Source: Ornithinimicrobium ciconiae (GTDB lineage: Bacteria; Actinomycetota; Actinomycetes; Actinomycetales; Dermatophilaceae). From it: a stretch of DNA of 64,000 nt. Position 1 is the first letter of the stretch, and every line of letters begins with the position of its first letter. A model generated the notes under the pieces. It was not told where the DNA came from. It saw only the letters and a list, made by a program, of their open reading frames with translations, and made no database searches. Shown here piece by piece: positions 36,074 to 45,840 of the stretch. The stretch lies in contig NZ_CP041616.1 of NCBI RefSeq assembly GCF_007197575.1, positions 2,790,001-2,854,000 on the forward strand, written 5' to 3'. The translations under genes were made by a program, and so were the position numbers.

Positions 36074-36808
36074 TCAGAAGGCCAGGCGCCAAGCCAGGGA
36101 GCCGAAGAGCACGCCCAGGCCGTTGGTGGCCCAGTGCATCCCGACGCTGGCGAGCAGGCTGCCGCTGCGGCGCCGCAACTCGCCCGCCACCAGCCCACCC
36201 ACCGCCGTGAACAGCACCGTGCCGACGATCAGAGCAAGCGTGGCATAACCGCCGAGGGCCCCGAAGACCGATCCGATCGCCGCATTGCCATCCGCTGAAG
36301 CCGTGGCCGGGATCACGTGCCACAACCCGAACAGCAGCGAGGACCCCAGCAGCACCTGCCACATCCGGGCGTGCCGGGCCAGCATGCCCCACAGCACCGA
36401 ACGGAAGGCGACCTCCTCGAGCAGGACCGTCCCCAACGGGATCAGCACGAAGGCGGTGAACAGGATGCTTGCTGGTGGCAAGTGGTAGCGCACATCGAGG
36501 AAGGCCGTGCGGGTGACCGGCAGCAGGACCCCCACCAGATAGACCGCGGCGACGGCCCCGATGAACATCCCGCCCCAGCGCAACCCTGCGGCGTGGGTGC
36601 TCCTGGCCAGACCCAGCTGATGCCAAGTCAGTCCGGAGGCTCGAGCGAAGACGATGAGACCCACCGCCCCCACCGGTCCGAGCCACAAGGAGTTCCAGCC
36701 GAGGAGGTGGTTGCCGAGGTTCAGACCCAGCAGGCTGAGCACCACCGTGATCGTGGCAGCCGGAGCAAACCGCTGGCGGGCAGCAGGCACGGCGCTCACA
36801 TCACTCAT
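36074..36808 (-). CDS. CPBP-family intramembrane metalloprotease
   Basis: 244 residues from ATG 36808, about seven membrane helices, with the CPBP/Abi motifs [11 protein letters not shown] (EExxxR), FGLWHVIPA (FxxxH) and [10 protein letters not shown] (HxxxN). Relatives include eukaryotic Rce1 and bacterial proteins involved in bacteriocin self-immunity or membrane-protein processing. The substrate is unknown. Inserted between tsf and pyrH in the conserved translation cluster. The strong hairpin at 36858-36908 separates it from tsf. Confidence 0.87.
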   Translation of the reverse strand: MSDVSAVPAARQRFAPAATITVVLSLLGLNLGNHLLGWNSLWLGPVGAVGLIVFARASGLTWHQLGLARSTHAAGLRWGGMFIGAVAAVYLVGVLLPVTRTAFLDVRYHLPPASILFTAFVLIPLGTVLLEEVAFRSVLWGMLARHARMWQVLLGSSLLFGLWHVIPATASADGNAAIGSVFGALGGYATLALIVGTVLFTAVGGLVAGELRRRSGSLLASVGMHWATNGLGVLFGSLAWRLAF

Positions 36809-36857
36809 CAGGGTGCAGACTACGCGCACCGGCCTGCCGGAGCGGCACCACGAGCAG

Positions 36858-36908
36858 GTATGCCGTGAGGCCGGGTCCCCAGAACGGGAACCCGGCCTCA
36901 CGGCATAC
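36858..36908 (-). terminator. Strong hairpin downstream of tsf
   Basis: Perfect 19-bp stem (36858-36876 with 36890-36908) around a 13-nt loop, 20 nt after the tsf stop. There is no T-run, typical for GC-rich actinobacteria. It probably ends the rpsB-tsf transcript. Confidence 0.8.
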
Positions 36909-36927
36909 AGCACTCAGCGGGTGCGAC

Positions 36928-37755
36928 TCAGACACCGACCTTGAAGCGCGCGAAGGAGGTGACCTCCCCGCCGCCCTCCTTGACGATCTGGGCGACCGAC
37001 TTCTTGGGGTCCTTGGCGAACGCCTGGTCGAGCAGGACGTTCTCCTTGAAGTAGCCGTTGACGCGACCCTCGACGATCTTGGGCAGCGCCTGCTCGGGCT
37101 TGCCCTCCTCACGAGCGGTCTCCTCGGCGATCCGGCGCTCTGCAGCGACGGTCTCCTCGGCGACCTCGTCACGGGTCAGCACGGTCGGGCTGAACGCCGC
37201 GACGTGCATCGCGACGTCGCGACCCAGCTGGGCGTCGCCGCCCGTGGTGGCCACGAGGACACCGATCTGCGCGGGCAGGTCGGGGCTGGTCTTGTGCAGG
37301 TAGGACGCGACCTGGTCACCCTCGATACGCGCGACGCGACGGATCTCGATCTTCTCGCCGATGGTCGCGTTGGCGTCGTTGAGCACGTCCTGCACGGTCT
37401 GGCCGTCGAGCTCGCTGGCCAGCAGCGTCTCGGCGTCGGTCGCGCCGGTGGCGACGGCCTGGGCCAGCACCTTGTCGGCCAGCTCGCCGAACTTCTCGCC
37501 CTTGGCGACGAAGTCCGTCTCGCAGTTGATCTCGACGAGGGTGCCGGTGGTGCCGTCGACGTGCGCGACAACCATGCCGTTGGAGGCCGAGCGGCCCTCG
37601 CGCTTGGTGACGCCCTTCAGGCCCTTGACCCGAAGGATCTCGGTGGCCTTGGCAGTGTCGCCGTCGGACTCGTCGAGGGCCTTCTTGACGTCCATCATGC
37701 CGGCGCCAGTTGCCTCGCGCAGGGCCTTGATGTCAGCGGCGGTGTAGTTCGCCAT
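36928..37755 (-). CDS. tsf: Elongation factor Ts
   Basis: 275 residues with the UBA-like N-terminus YTAADIKALREATGAGMMDVKKAL, the EF-Ts core TDFVAKGEKFGELAD, and LVATTGGDAQLGRDVAMHVAA, ending VTSFARFKVGV. It is the guanine-nucleotide exchange factor for EF-Tu. Length and domain order are normal for Actinobacteria. Downstream of rpsB by 59 bp, in the universal rpsB-tsf operon. Confidence 0.97.
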   Translation of the reverse strand: MANYTAADIKALREATGAGMMDVKKALDESDGDTAKATEILRVKGLKGVTKREGRSASNGMVVAHVDGTTGTLVEINCETDFVAKGEKFGELADKVLAQAVATGATDAETLLASELDGQTVQDVLNDANATIGEKIEIRRVARIEGDQVASYLHKTSPDLPAQIGVLVATTGGDAQLGRDVAMHVAAFSPTVLTRDEVAEETVAAERRIAEETAREEGKPEQALPKIVEGRVNGYFKENVLLDQAFAKDPKKSVAQIVKEGGGEVTSFARFKVGV

Positions 37756-37814
37756 GGATCGGGTTCGCTCCTTCTTGGTGGAACTTCGTGGATTGCGGTG
37801 CGTATGCCGTGGGC

Positions 37815-38762
37815 TCAGGCCTGGTCGGCCGGCGCGGCCTCTACCTCGGTCGCGGGGGCCTCAGCGGGAGCCTCGGTCGCGGGGGCCTCGGTGGCCTCAG
37901 CGGCAGGAGCCTCGGTCGCGGCGGCCTCGGTGGCGTCAGCGGCAGGAGCCTCGGTGGACTCAGCGGTAGCAGCCTCAGCAGCCGGGGTCTCCTCGGACCC
38001 GGCGAGGAGCTCGCGCTCCCACTCGGCCATCGGCTCTGCGGCGGGGGCGCCCTCCTCGGAGGAGCCACCACCGGCGCGGGACATGAGTCCGTCAGCAACC
38101 GCGTCAGCCATGACCCGGGTCAGCAGCGCGACCGAGCGGATGGCGTCGTCGTTGCCGGGCACCTTGTAGTCGACCTCGTCCGGGTCGCAGTTGGTGTCCA
38201 GGATCGCGATGACCGGCACGCCGAGCTTGCGGGCCTCGGTGACGGCCAGGTGCTCCTTCTTGGTGTCGACGACCCAGATGGCCGAGGGGACCTTGCCCAT
38301 GTCGCGGATGCCGCCCAGGGTGCGGTCGAGCTTCTGGTGCTCGCGGCGCATCATGAGGAGTTCCTTCTTGGTGTGCCCGGATCCGGCCACAGCGTCGAAG
38401 TCGATCTCCTCGAGCTCCTTGAGGCGGCTCAGCCGCTTGGAGACGGTCTGGAAGTTGGTGAGCATGCCGCCCAGCCAGCGGTGGTTCACGTAGGGCATGC
38501 CCACGCGGGTGGCCTGCTCGGCGATGGCCTCCTGGGCCTGCTTCTTGGTGCCGACGAACAGGATGGTGCCGCCGTGGGCAACCGTCTGCTTGACGAAGTC
38601 GTAGGCCTCGTTGAGGTAGGTCAGCGACTGCTGCAGGTCAATGATGTAGATGCCATTGCGCTCGGTCATGATGAAGCGCTTCATCTTGGGGTTCCAACGA
38701 CGGGTCTGGTGCCCGAAGTGAACGCCGCTCTCGAGGAGCTGGCGCATGGTGACGACGGCCAT
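37815..38762 (-). CDS. rpsB: 30S ribosomal protein S2 with Ala/Glu/Pro/Thr repeat tail
   Basis: 315 residues from ATG 38762 ([10 protein letters not shown]). S2 core motifs: [69 protein letters not shown]. After about residue 245 the protein continues into a low-complexity tail of TEAPA/ATEAP repeats, longer than in most bacteria but a recurring actinobacterial trait. The much longer open frame upstream is rejected: it has no S2-like sequence and runs antisense into the aminotransferase gene. Confidence 0.96.
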   Translation of the reverse strand: MAVVTMRQLLESGVHFGHQTRRWNPKMKRFIMTERNGIYIIDLQQSLTYLNEAYDFVKQTVAHGGTILFVGTKKQAQEAIAEQATRVGMPYVNHRWLGGMLTNFQTVSKRLSRLKELEEIDFDAVAGSGHTKKELLMMRREHQKLDRTLGGIRDMGKVPSAIWVVDTKKEHLAVTEARKLGVPVIAILDTNCDPDEVDYKVPGNDDAIRSVALLTRVMADAVADGLMSRAGGGSSEEGAPAAEPMAEWERELLAGSEETPAAEAATAESTEAPAADATEAAATEAPAAEATEAPATEAPAEAPATEVEAAPADQA

Positions 38763-38799
38763 GCCGAGGTCTCGCTTTCTGGTAGGGGTGCAGTTGTCT

Positions 38800-38960
38800 C
38801 CTGGCACGGGCGACGACCTCCACCCGACCCCAACTTCGGGGGCGGGACCGCGGAGGCGCGTCCCGGCATACCTGGTCCGCGACCGAGAGGTCGCGGTGAC
38901 ATGCCGGTGAGCTCGTGCGCGAATTCGTCCGGCGCACCCATCTGCGGGCACACCACACGT
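38800..38960 (-). promoter_or_regulatory. rpsB leader / divergent promoter region with two hairpins
   Basis: In the 228-bp spacer between rpsB and the aminotransferase gene, CCGCGACC-GAGA-GGTCGCGG (38877-38896) forms an 8-bp stem with a GNRA-like loop (GAGA on the plus strand, TCTC in the rpsB transcript) and CCCC-AACTTC-GGGG (38828-38841) a second small stem. Both would lie in the rpsB 5' leader and might mediate autogenous control by S2. I do not recognise a catalogued leader family. Confidence 0.3.
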
Positions 38961-38990
38961 GGGGCTCATCTTACGGCTACCGTGCAGGAC

Positions 38991-40154
38991 ATGCGAAATC
39001 CACTCGTCACGCGGATGACCGGCTTCGGCACCACGATCTTCGCCGAGATGACCCAGGCGGCCCTGCGCTATGACGCCGTGAACCTCGGGCAGGGCTTCCC
39101 GGACACGGACGGACCGGGCGAGTTGCTGCAGATCGCCCAGGAGTCGATCGCGTCCGGGCTCAACCAGTACTCCCCCGGGATCGGTATGCCGGTGCTGCGT
39201 GAGGCCATCGCCGCGCACCAGGGACGGTTCTACGACCTGACGGTTGATCCCGAGACCGAGGTGCTGGTCACCGTCGGCGCGACCGAGGCCATCGCGGCCG
39301 CCATCCTCGCCCTCGTCGAGCCCGGAGAGGAGGTCGTCACCTTCGAGCCGTTCTATGACTCGTATGCCGCCTCGATCGCCCTGGCCGGTGGGGTGCGCCG
39401 GACCGTGCCCCTGCGCTTTCCTGACCTCGCCGTCGACGAGGCCGCGCTGCGTGCCGCTTTCGGTCCGAAGACCCGGGCGGTGCTGCTCAATACGCCGCAC
39501 AACCCGACGGGCAAGGTGTTCACCCGCGCCGAGCTCGAGCTGGTGGCCGCCCTGGCCCGGGAGCACGACGTGGTGGTGATCTCCGACGAGGTCTATGAGC
39601 ACCTGACCTTTGACGGACTCACCCACATCCCGATCGCGACGCTGCCGGGCATGGCGGAGCGGACCCTGACGATCAGCTCGGGCGGGAAGACCTTCTCACT
39701 GACCGGTTGGAAGGTCGGTTGGGTGCACGGGCCGGCAGAACTGGTCGACGCGGTCCGGGCCGTGAAACAGTTCCTCACCTTTGTCGGCTCGGGTCCGTTC
39801 CAGCCGGCGATCGCCCACGGGCTCGGGATGCCCAGGGAGTTCTTCACGGGGTTCGCTGCCGAGCTGCAGGGCAAGCGAGACATCCTGGTGGAGGCCCTGA
39901 CCGGCGTGGGGCTACCCGTGATGCCCTGCCAGGGCACCTATTTCGTGATCGCTGACACGGCGCCGCTCGGCGTCACCGATGCGGTCGACTTCTGCCGGCG
40001 GATGCCGCAGGAGGTCGGTGTCGTCGGGGTGCCGGTGTCGGCCTTCTGCGACGACACCGAGCCGGTCCGCACCCTGGTCCGGTTTGCATTCTGCAAGCGC
40101 GAAGAGGTGCTGCGCGAGGGCGCGGCACGGCTGTCCCGCCTGCACACGCCCTGA
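38991..40154 (+). CDS. PLP-dependent class I/II aminotransferase (DapC / kynurenine aminotransferase-like)
   Basis: 387 residues from ATG 38991. [59 protein letters not shown], the Schiff-base Lys in [16 protein letters not shown], and the C-terminal Arg in [12 protein letters not shown]. This group includes N-succinyldiaminopimelate, methionine and kynurenine aminotransferases; sequence alone does not decide. The open frame extends far upstream through the rpsB region, but the family N-terminus begins at this Met. A strong terminator follows. Confidence 0.87.
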   Translation: MRNPLVTRMTGFGTTIFAEMTQAALRYDAVNLGQGFPDTDGPGELLQIAQESIASGLNQYSPGIGMPVLREAIAAHQGRFYDLTVDPETEVLVTVGATEAIAAAILALVEPGEEVVTFEPFYDSYAASIALAGGVRRTVPLRFPDLAVDEAALRAAFGPKTRAVLLNTPHNPTGKVFTRAELELVAALAREHDVVVISDEVYEHLTFDGLTHIPIATLPGMAERTLTISSGGKTFSLTGWKVGWVHGPAELVDAVRAVKQFLTFVGSGPFQPAIAHGLGMPREFFTGFAAELQGKRDILVEALTGVGLPVMPCQGTYFVIADTAPLGVTDAVDFCRRMPQEVGVVGVPVSAFCDDTEPVRTLVRFAFCKREEVLREGAARLSRLHTP

Positions 40155-40174
40155 CGGGAGCCGGACCTGACACC

Positions 40175-40211
40175 GGCGGTGGTCGGTCCCGGTCTGGGAC
40201 AGACCACCGCC
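40175..40211. terminator. Bidirectional hairpin terminator
   Basis: A 10-bp stem (40175-40184 with 40202-40211), a one-base mismatch, a further 5-bp stem GTCCC/GGGAC and a 5-nt loop GGTCT. It lies between the convergent aminotransferase and YbdD genes, 20 nt after the former's stop. Confidence 0.8.
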
Positions 40212-40227
40212 AGTGATCAGATCGGGC

Positions 40228-40536
40228 CTAGCAGCATCGCCCCTGAGGATTGCGTTCCTGCCAGTCAGTCCGCGAGCGCCAGTAGTCACGCTCGGACAGG
40301 GCGGGGGCGGCACACCCGGAGCGCTCGTGGTGTGCGAGGTAGGCCTGGTAGGCGTTCTCGCCCAGCACGCCCTTCACCAGCCAGCGGGCACGGGCCCACC
40401 AGCTGTCGCCGGACGGTCCGACCGAGAGCCTCGCCGAGCGGCGCGGTGTTGCTGTCTCGAGCGGCGCCGGTGCCTGACCGTCTCCGGCTGCCTGGACCTT
40501 GCTCTCCACGGCGGGACTGGGCACCGACGGGGACAT
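40228..40536 (-). CDS. YbdD/YjiX-family small protein partner of CstA
   Basis: 102 residues from ATG 40536, whose codon overlaps the cstA stop by one base (TAATG), so translation is coupled. The C-terminal 60 residues carry the YbdD/YjiX pattern: WWARARWLVKGVLGENAYQAYLAHH, ERDYWRSRTDWQERNPQGRCC. The N-terminal 40 residues are a Pro/Ala-rich extension. In E. coli such proteins accompany the pyruvate/peptide transporters CstA and BtsT and appear needed for their activity. Two terminal Cys residues are notable. Confidence 0.88.
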   Translation of the reverse strand: MSPSVPSPAVESKVQAAGDGQAPAPLETATPRRSARLSVGPSGDSWWARARWLVKGVLGENAYQAYLAHHERSGCAAPALSERDYWRSRTDWQERNPQGRCC

Positions 40537-42776
40537 TAGTGGTGCCCCCGCACGCGCTCGACCGGGTGCTCCGAGAGGAAGGTGGCCCACTGTGCCTCCA
40601 GATCCTTCTCCGCCTCGGTGGCCAGGAAGCCGGCCGGGGCGTAGATCCTGGACTGGGTGAACTCATCCTCGGTGGTGGGGGCACCTCCACTGCGGACGGA
40701 CTTGACGGTGGCGATGAGCGCCGCCGCGATGACGATGAGTGTCAGCACGACGAACACGATTGACAGCGTGCCCTGGATGAAGGTGTTGCGGACCACCGCC
40801 TCCATGGCCTCGACGGATCCGGCGGTGCCAAAGCTGGTCTCGCCTCGGTCCAGCGCGTCCTTGAAAGCCTGGTGCTGGGCCCAGTAGCCCACCGCGGGCA
40901 CAGAGCTGAAGATCTTGTGCAGCGAGGCCACGGTGGTCACCACGGTGGCGAAGGCCAGCGGCAGGGCGATGATCCACAGTGCCTTGCGGTTCTGCCGGGC
41001 CGCGATGGCGAGACAGATCGACAGTGCCAGTGCAGCGAGCAACTGGTTGGCGATGCCAAACAACGGGAACAACGTATTGATCCCTCCGAGGGGATCTGTC
41101 ACTCCCATGATGAGGATCGCTCCCCACCCGGCCACCATCACCGCTGTGCAGACCCAGGCTCCGGTGCGCCATGAGGTGTCCTTGAAGCGGGGCCAGAAGT
41201 TGCCGAGGCTGTCCTGCAGCATGAACCGCGCCACCCGGGTGCCGGCGTCGACTGCGGTGAGGATGAACAGCGCTTCAAACATGATTGCGAAGTGATACCA
41301 AAAGCTCATCATGCTGGTGCCGCCGATGAGCTGCTGCATGATGTGCGACAGCCCCAGGGCCAGCGTCGGAGCACCGCCCGTGCGCGAGACGATGCTCTCC
41401 TCGCCCACGTTGGCCGCTGCGGTCTCCAACATCTCGGCGGTCAGGTTCACGCCGGTGAGCCCGAGGCCGTTGACATAGGCGACGGCGCCCTCGACCGTGC
41501 CCTGCGTGGCAGCGGCCGAGACGTTCATCGCGAAGTAGATGCCGCGGTCGATCGAGATCGCCGCGACGAGCGCCATGATCGCCACGAAGGACTCCATGAG
41601 CATGCCGCCGTAGCCGATGAACTTGGTCTGGCGCTCCTTCTCGATCAGTTTCGGCGTGGTGCCCGAGGCGATCAGCGCGTGGAAACCTGAGAGTGCACCA
41701 CAGGCGATGGTCACGAACAGGAACGGGAACAACGGCCCGGCGACCACGGGCGCATCGGAGCGACCGGCGAACTCACTGAGCGCGGGCACGGTGATCTCGG
41801 GGCGCACCAGGATGATGGCGACGGCGAGCATCACGATGGTGCCGACCTTCATGAAGGTCGACAGGTAGTCGCGCGGCGCGAGCAACAGCCACACCGGTAG
41901 TACCGCGGCGATGAAACCGTAGATGATGATGCCCCACGAGATGGTGGTGCGGTCCAGGGTGAACCAGTCGACACCCCAGCTGGTGTCGGCCACCCATCCG
42001 CCGGCGACGATGACCAGGATGAGCAGCACAAACCCGATGATCGAGACCTCAGAGACCTTGCCCGGACGCAGGTAGCGCAGGTAGACGCCCATGAACAGGG
42101 CGATCGGGATCGTCATACCGACAGAGAAGACACCCCAGGGGCTCTCGCCGAGGGCGTTGACGACCACCAGGGCCAGGATGGCCACGATGATGATCATGAT
42201 CATGAGCGTTGCCAGCAGGGCAGCGGTGCCGCCGACCCGGCCGAGCTCGTCGCGGGCCATCTGGCCCAGGGAGCGACCACCACGTCGCATCGAGAAGAAC
42301 AGGACGAGGTAGTCCTGCACGGCCCCCGCGAGCACGACACCGAGGATGATCCAGATGGTGCCGGGCAGATATCCGAGCTGCGCAGCCAGCACGGGGCCGA
42401 CGAGCGGACCTGCACCGGCGATCGCCGCGAAGTGGTGCCCGTAGAGCACCCGGCGGTCGGTGGGCATGTAGTCCTGCCCGTTCTCCTTGTACTCCGCCGG
42501 TGTGGCCCGGTTGTCGTCGGGTTGGGTGATCTTCTTCTCGATGTAGGTCGCGTAGAACCGATAGGCGATCAGGTAGGTACAGACCGCCGCGAAGACGAAC
42601 CAGATCGCGTTGATGGTCTCGCCGCGCACCACCGCGAGCATGACCCAGGCAACGCCTCCCAGGACGGCGATCGCGGCCCAGACCGCGATGCGCATCGGAG
42701 TCCAGCGCCGCTGTTCGGCCTCCACCTGCTCGTCGGTGAGGCTGACGGGGGGCATTTCCGTCGAGTCCACACTCAT
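40536..42776 (-). CDS. cstA: CstA-family carbon-starvation / pyruvate transporter
   Basis: 746 residues with about 16-18 membrane helices and the CstA core: RVLYGHHFAAIAGAGPLVGPVLAAQLGY, SMRRGGRSLGQMARDELG, SGFHALIASGTTPKLIEKE, LFGIANQLLAALAL. Homologues take up pyruvate or peptides during carbon limitation. AAGGAG lies 6 nt before the ATG. It forms a two-gene operon with the YbdD-like gene. The 214-bp region upstream towards xerC holds no visible gene. Confidence 0.92.
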   Translation of the reverse strand: MSVDSTEMPPVSLTDEQVEAEQRRWTPMRIAVWAAIAVLGGVAWVMLAVVRGETINAIWFVFAAVCTYLIAYRFYATYIEKKITQPDDNRATPAEYKENGQDYMPTDRRVLYGHHFAAIAGAGPLVGPVLAAQLGYLPGTIWIILGVVLAGAVQDYLVLFFSMRRGGRSLGQMARDELGRVGGTAALLATLMIMIIIVAILALVVVNALGESPWGVFSVGMTIPIALFMGVYLRYLRPGKVSEVSIIGFVLLILVIVAGGWVADTSWGVDWFTLDRTTISWGIIIYGFIAAVLPVWLLLAPRDYLSTFMKVGTIVMLAVAIILVRPEITVPALSEFAGRSDAPVVAGPLFPFLFVTIACGALSGFHALIASGTTPKLIEKERQTKFIGYGGMLMESFVAIMALVAAISIDRGIYFAMNVSAAATQGTVEGAVAYVNGLGLTGVNLTAEMLETAAANVGEESIVSRTGGAPTLALGLSHIMQQLIGGTSMMSFWYHFAIMFEALFILTAVDAGTRVARFMLQDSLGNFWPRFKDTSWRTGAWVCTAVMVAGWGAILIMGVTDPLGGINTLFPLFGIANQLLAALALSICLAIAARQNRKALWIIALPLAFATVVTTVASLHKIFSSVPAVGYWAQHQAFKDALDRGETSFGTAGSVEAMEAVVRNTFIQGTLSIVFVVLTLIVIAAALIATVKSVRSGGAPTTEDEFTQSRIYAPAGFLATEAEKDLEAQWATFLSEHPVERVRGHH

Positions 42777-42990
42777 GTGCTACTCCTTGCCGACTCGAGC
42801 CCACCACGGTGGGCAGTTGCTGGGCGCGGCACCCGCGCCCGCGCGTGAGACTACCGCCAGCAGGGTGGGCCGGGGCGACGAGGGCAGGGTCTTTGACCAG
42901 GCCATGACCGGAGCCAGACCAGGTGCGGAGGAAGGTGGGTCGTCGGGCGCGCGGATGTGCGTGACGGCGGCCGCCCGAGCCGGTCGACGG

Positions 42991-43962
42991 TCAGGCGCGC
43001 GGGTGGGCCTGACGGTAGGCCGCTCGAAGCCGGTCGACCGACACGTGCGTGTAGATCTGGGTGGTCGCCAGGCTCGAGTGCCCCAGCAGTTCCTGGACGG
43101 TGCGCAGGTCCGCGCCGCCCTCGAGCAGGTGGGTCGCCGCGCTGTGCCGCAGCCCGTGCGGACCAAGGTCCGCAGCGTCGGGGACGTGGGTCAGCAGGTC
43201 ATGGACCACGGTGCGCACCTGTCGTTGGTCGACGCGGCGGCCGCGCCGTCCGAGAAACAGCGCCGGGCCGGACTCGCCGGTCACCAGGGCGGTCCTGCCT
43301 CGGTCCAGCCAGGTGCGCAGGGCCTCGCCGGCCGGGGCACCGAACGGCACGGTGCGTTCCTTGTTGCCCTTGCCCAGCACGCGGGCCACCTGACCGGCAA
43401 GGTCGACGTCATCGACGTCTAGCCCGGTGAGCTCACCGACTCGGACGCCGCTGGCATAGAGGAGCTCAAGGATGGCCCGGTTGCGCAGGTGGATGGGGTC
43501 GTCATCGTCTGCTGCGACGGCAGCGATCTCCATCAGGTCGCTGGCCTCACTCTGCTTCAGGACACCGGGCAGCGTCCGGCCCTTGCGCGGTGCTCCCAGT
43601 CGCAGGGCGGGGTCGGTCTCCACCAGGCCAGTGCGCTTGGCCCACCGGAAGAAGGTGCGAGCCGCCGCGGACCGGCGGGCGATGGTCGAGGCCGACGCCC
43701 CGCCCTCAGCCTGGTCACCGAGCCAGGAACGCAGGTCGGCAAGGGTGGTGTCGGGCAGGCCGGTGACTCCCGCCGCGGCAAGTGCCTCAGACATCGCGGT
43801 GATGTCACCGAGATAGGCGCGGACGGTGTGCTCTGAGCGATTGCGTTCTGCCTCCAGGTGCCGCCGGAAGTCAGCCAGCACATCCTCAGGGACCACCGGG
43901 GCGGCGGTCGCTGTGGACTCCTGCTGGCGCTGTCCCGAGGCGGGGCGAGGCGAGGTCGGCAC
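42991..43962 (-). CDS. xerC: Tyrosine recombinase XerC
   Basis: 323 residues: an N-terminal SAM-like DNA-binding domain ([22 protein letters not shown]) and a catalytic domain with Arg ([14 protein letters not shown]), Lys/His-Arg ([15 protein letters not shown]), His ([12 protein letters not shown]) and the nucleophile Tyr (IYTHV). It resolves chromosome dimers at dif with XerD. Position upstream of the M23 and dprA genes is the conserved actinobacterial location, so it is housekeeping rather than a phage integrase. GTG 43962 has GGAGG only one base away, so the true start may lie slightly downstream. Confidence 0.92.
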   Translation of the reverse strand: MPTSPRPASGQRQQESTATAAPVVPEDVLADFRRHLEAERNRSEHTVRAYLGDITAMSEALAAAGVTGLPDTTLADLRSWLGDQAEGGASASTIARRSAAARTFFRWAKRTGLVETDPALRLGAPRKGRTLPGVLKQSEASDLMEIAAVAADDDDPIHLRNRAILELLYASGVRVGELTGLDVDDVDLAGQVARVLGKGNKERTVPFGAPAGEALRTWLDRGRTALVTGESGPALFLGRRGRRVDQRQVRTVVHDLLTHVPDAADLGPHGLRHSAATHLLEGGADLRTVQELLGHSSLATTQIYTHVSVDRLRAAYRQAHPRA

Positions 43963-44012
43963 GCCTCCACGGTGTCACGACTCGGTCCGTCGGTGGGTCC
44001 GCGACGCGCGCA

Positions 44013-44690
44013 TCAGTCACCGTGCGGGAGCAGGGTCAGCTCACGTGGTTGGATAAACTGCAGCGGATCCAGGTAGGTCCGCTCACCCCGGACCGCTCCC
44101 AGGTGCAGGCACAGCCTCACGAGGCAGTGGCTGCCGATGTCACCCAGGTGGCCGATCTGATCACCGGCGCGCACGTCCCGTCCCTCGGCGATCCGGTCGG
44201 TCACCGGCTGGTAGGTGCTGCGGATCCCGTTCGGGTGCGTGACCGACACGATGCCGATGCCGGCAATGCGCCCGCTATAGCTCACTGTCCCGTCGTCCAC
44301 GGCCAGCACCGGCGCAGCCTGGGTGCCGACCAGATCGATGCCTCGGTGGCCAGGCAGCCAAGGCCGGTCCGGTGGGTCGAAGGCCTTGACGACCTCCGGC
44401 TGGCCCGGCAGCGGCCACTGCCAACTCCCCCGGGGTCGCACGTCCGCAACGGCTGTGTCGTATGCCGTGGCAAGACCTGCCGAGGCGGTGACACCCAGCG
44501 CTCCGCCCACGTTGGCGACGGTGACCACGATGTCCGCGATCTCCTCGACGTCCTCGACGTCCTCGACGCCAGGGTCCTGCTCCTGCACCTCCCGCTCACC
44601 AGGGTGAGAAATCCCCGGCGACACGGCACCGCTGAGGGCGATCACGGCGGCCACGGCTCCCGCGAGCACACCCTGCAGCTGGCCACTCAT
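44013..44690 (-). CDS. M23-family peptidoglycan metallopeptidase (LytM-like), secreted
   Basis: 225 residues from ATG 44690 (ATGA overlap with dprA). An N-terminal hydrophobic signal (GVLAGAVAAVIALSGAVS) is followed by a Glu/Asp/Val-rich linker with a short repeat (VEDVEDVEEI) and a C-terminal LytM domain: PGHRGIDLVG (zinc His and Asp), VLAVDDGTVSYSG, GDQIGHLGDIGSH and LHLGAVRG (third ligand). It should act outside the membrane, cleaving peptide cross-links, or, if inactive, as a regulator. Confidence 0.86.
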   Translation of the reverse strand: MSGQLQGVLAGAVAAVIALSGAVSPGISHPGEREVQEQDPGVEDVEDVEEIADIVVTVANVGGALGVTASAGLATAYDTAVADVRPRGSWQWPLPGQPEVVKAFDPPDRPWLPGHRGIDLVGTQAAPVLAVDDGTVSYSGRIAGIGIVSVTHPNGIRSTYQPVTDRIAEGRDVRAGDQIGHLGDIGSHCLVRLCLHLGAVRGERTYLDPLQFIQPRELTLLPHGD

Positions 44691-45802
44691 GCCCGCCCCC
44701 ACCCGTCGAGCCGCAACTCAGCCAGACCGCGCCCTTGGAGCTCGCCGAGGGCCCCGAGGACCTCACCCGCCGACAGTCCCGCCTGCACGGTGACTTCTTC
44801 CACGGACTTGGACCGGAACGGGGCGAGCGTGCCCCAGACCTGCCGCGTCACCGGATCGAGATCGTCCTCCACGCGCGTCGGTCCCCTCTTGGCCGGGGCG
44901 AGGTCCTCGGTCCCGATCTGACCAAGCAGGTCGATCACCTCGGCGGCATCGGTCACCAGGACCGCCAGCTGCTCCCGGATCGCCTGGTGGCAGCCGGCCG
45001 AGACCATGGAGGTCACAGGTCCGGGGACGGCCGCCACGGGACGTCCCAGACGAACAGCCGCGTTGAGCGTGTGGCGGGCACCGGAGCGCAGTCCGGCCTC
45101 GATCACCACGGTGCCGGTCGCGAGCGCGGCGATGAGCCTGTTGCGTGCCAGGAACCTGCTGCGCGTGGGGGCCGACCCTGGGGGCACCTCGCTGATGACG
45201 GCACCGGCTCGGGCAATCTCGCGCAGCAGCTCCGAGTGCGCGCTCGGATAGGGCCGGTCCACCCCTCCAGCCAGCACCGCGACCGTGGACGCCTCGACAG
45301 CCAGGGCCGCGCGGTGCGCCGCTGCATCGATGCCGAACGCCGCCCCCGAGACGACGGTGAACCCACGAGCGGCCGTCCCTGCCGCGATCTCAGCGGACAC
45401 GTGATTGCCGTAGGCCGTGCTGGCCCGGGCTCCGACGATGGCCACGCTGCGGTCGGCCAGGTCGGTCACCTCGAGAGGGCCCCGCACCCACAGCGCCCAC
45501 GGCGGCACCTCGAGGTCGTCCAGGGCTGTCGGCCACTCGGGTTCACCCGGCACCAGCACGCGGGCTCCGAGGCGGTCCAGGATCTCGGCGTCACGCTCGA
45601 TGCTCAGTGTGTCGAGGCGAGCAGTGAACCGGTCCACCACCTTGCCGGAGGGGCCGACGCCTCCGCGCCGGACGATGTCAAGGGCACCCAGGAAGCCGAA
45701 GCTGTCGATCAGCGCCGTGGCCACCGAGTCGAGGGGCTCGGCGAGACGGGCCCAGGCCAGTCGGGCCGTGCGCTCATCCGTCACACCGGGCAGAGTCCTC
45801 AT
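44687..45802 (-). CDS. dprA: DNA-processing protein DprA (Smf)
   Basis: 371 residues from ATG 45802 with GGAGG 7 nt upstream. Rossmann core: SVAIVGARASTAYGN, VSGAAFGIDAAAHRAAL, VLAGGVDRPYPSAH, SRFLARNRLIAALA, VVIEAGLRSGARHTLN, and a C-terminal winged-helix (VEEVTVQAGLSAGEVLGAL). It loads RecA on incoming single-stranded DNA in natural transformation and may protect recombination intermediates. Preceded by comM and a 13-codon ORF with overlapping stop/start codons on both sides. Confidence 0.93.
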   Translation of the reverse strand: MRTLPGVTDERTARLAWARLAEPLDSVATALIDSFGFLGALDIVRRGGVGPSGKVVDRFTARLDTLSIERDAEILDRLGARVLVPGEPEWPTALDDLEVPPWALWVRGPLEVTDLADRSVAIVGARASTAYGNHVSAEIAAGTAARGFTVVSGAAFGIDAAAHRAALAVEASTVAVLAGGVDRPYPSAHSELLREIARAGAVISEVPPGSAPTRSRFLARNRLIAALATGTVVIEAGLRSGARHTLNAAVRLGRPVAAVPGPVTSMVSAGCHQAIREQLAVLVTDAAEVIDLLGQIGTEDLAPAKRGPTRVEDDLDPVTRQVWGTLAPFRSKSVEEVTVQAGLSAGEVLGALGELQGRGLAELRLDGWGRA

Positions 45803-45840
45803 GCCGCCACCTCCACGGCCGCCCTGTTCGGCGCTCTCAT
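45799..45840 (-). CDS. 13-codon linker ORF between comM and dprA
   Basis: ATG at 45840 overlaps the comM stop (ATGA), codes for MRAPNRAAVEVAA, and its own TGA (45799-45801) overlaps the dprA ATG. It arises from a direct duplication of the junction: CTCATGCCGCCACCTCC occurs at 45799-45815 and again at 45837-45853, 38 bp apart. The repeated segment reproduces both ribosome-binding site and start/stop overlap, so ribosomes finishing comM could pass through this peptide to dprA. Whether the peptide has a function is unknown. Confidence 0.5.
   Translation of the reverse strand: MRAPNRAAVEVAA

Noticed and set aside
37788..38990. Upstream extension of the aminotransferase frame
   Set aside because: This part runs antisense to rpsB and gives Gly/Leu/Ser low-complexity sequence; the aminotransferase fold begins at ATG 38991.
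42991..43962. Phage or island integrase
   Set aside because: The tyrosine recombinase is in the conserved xerC position beside the M23 peptidase, dprA and comM genes and has XerC-type motifs; nothing around it suggests a prophage.
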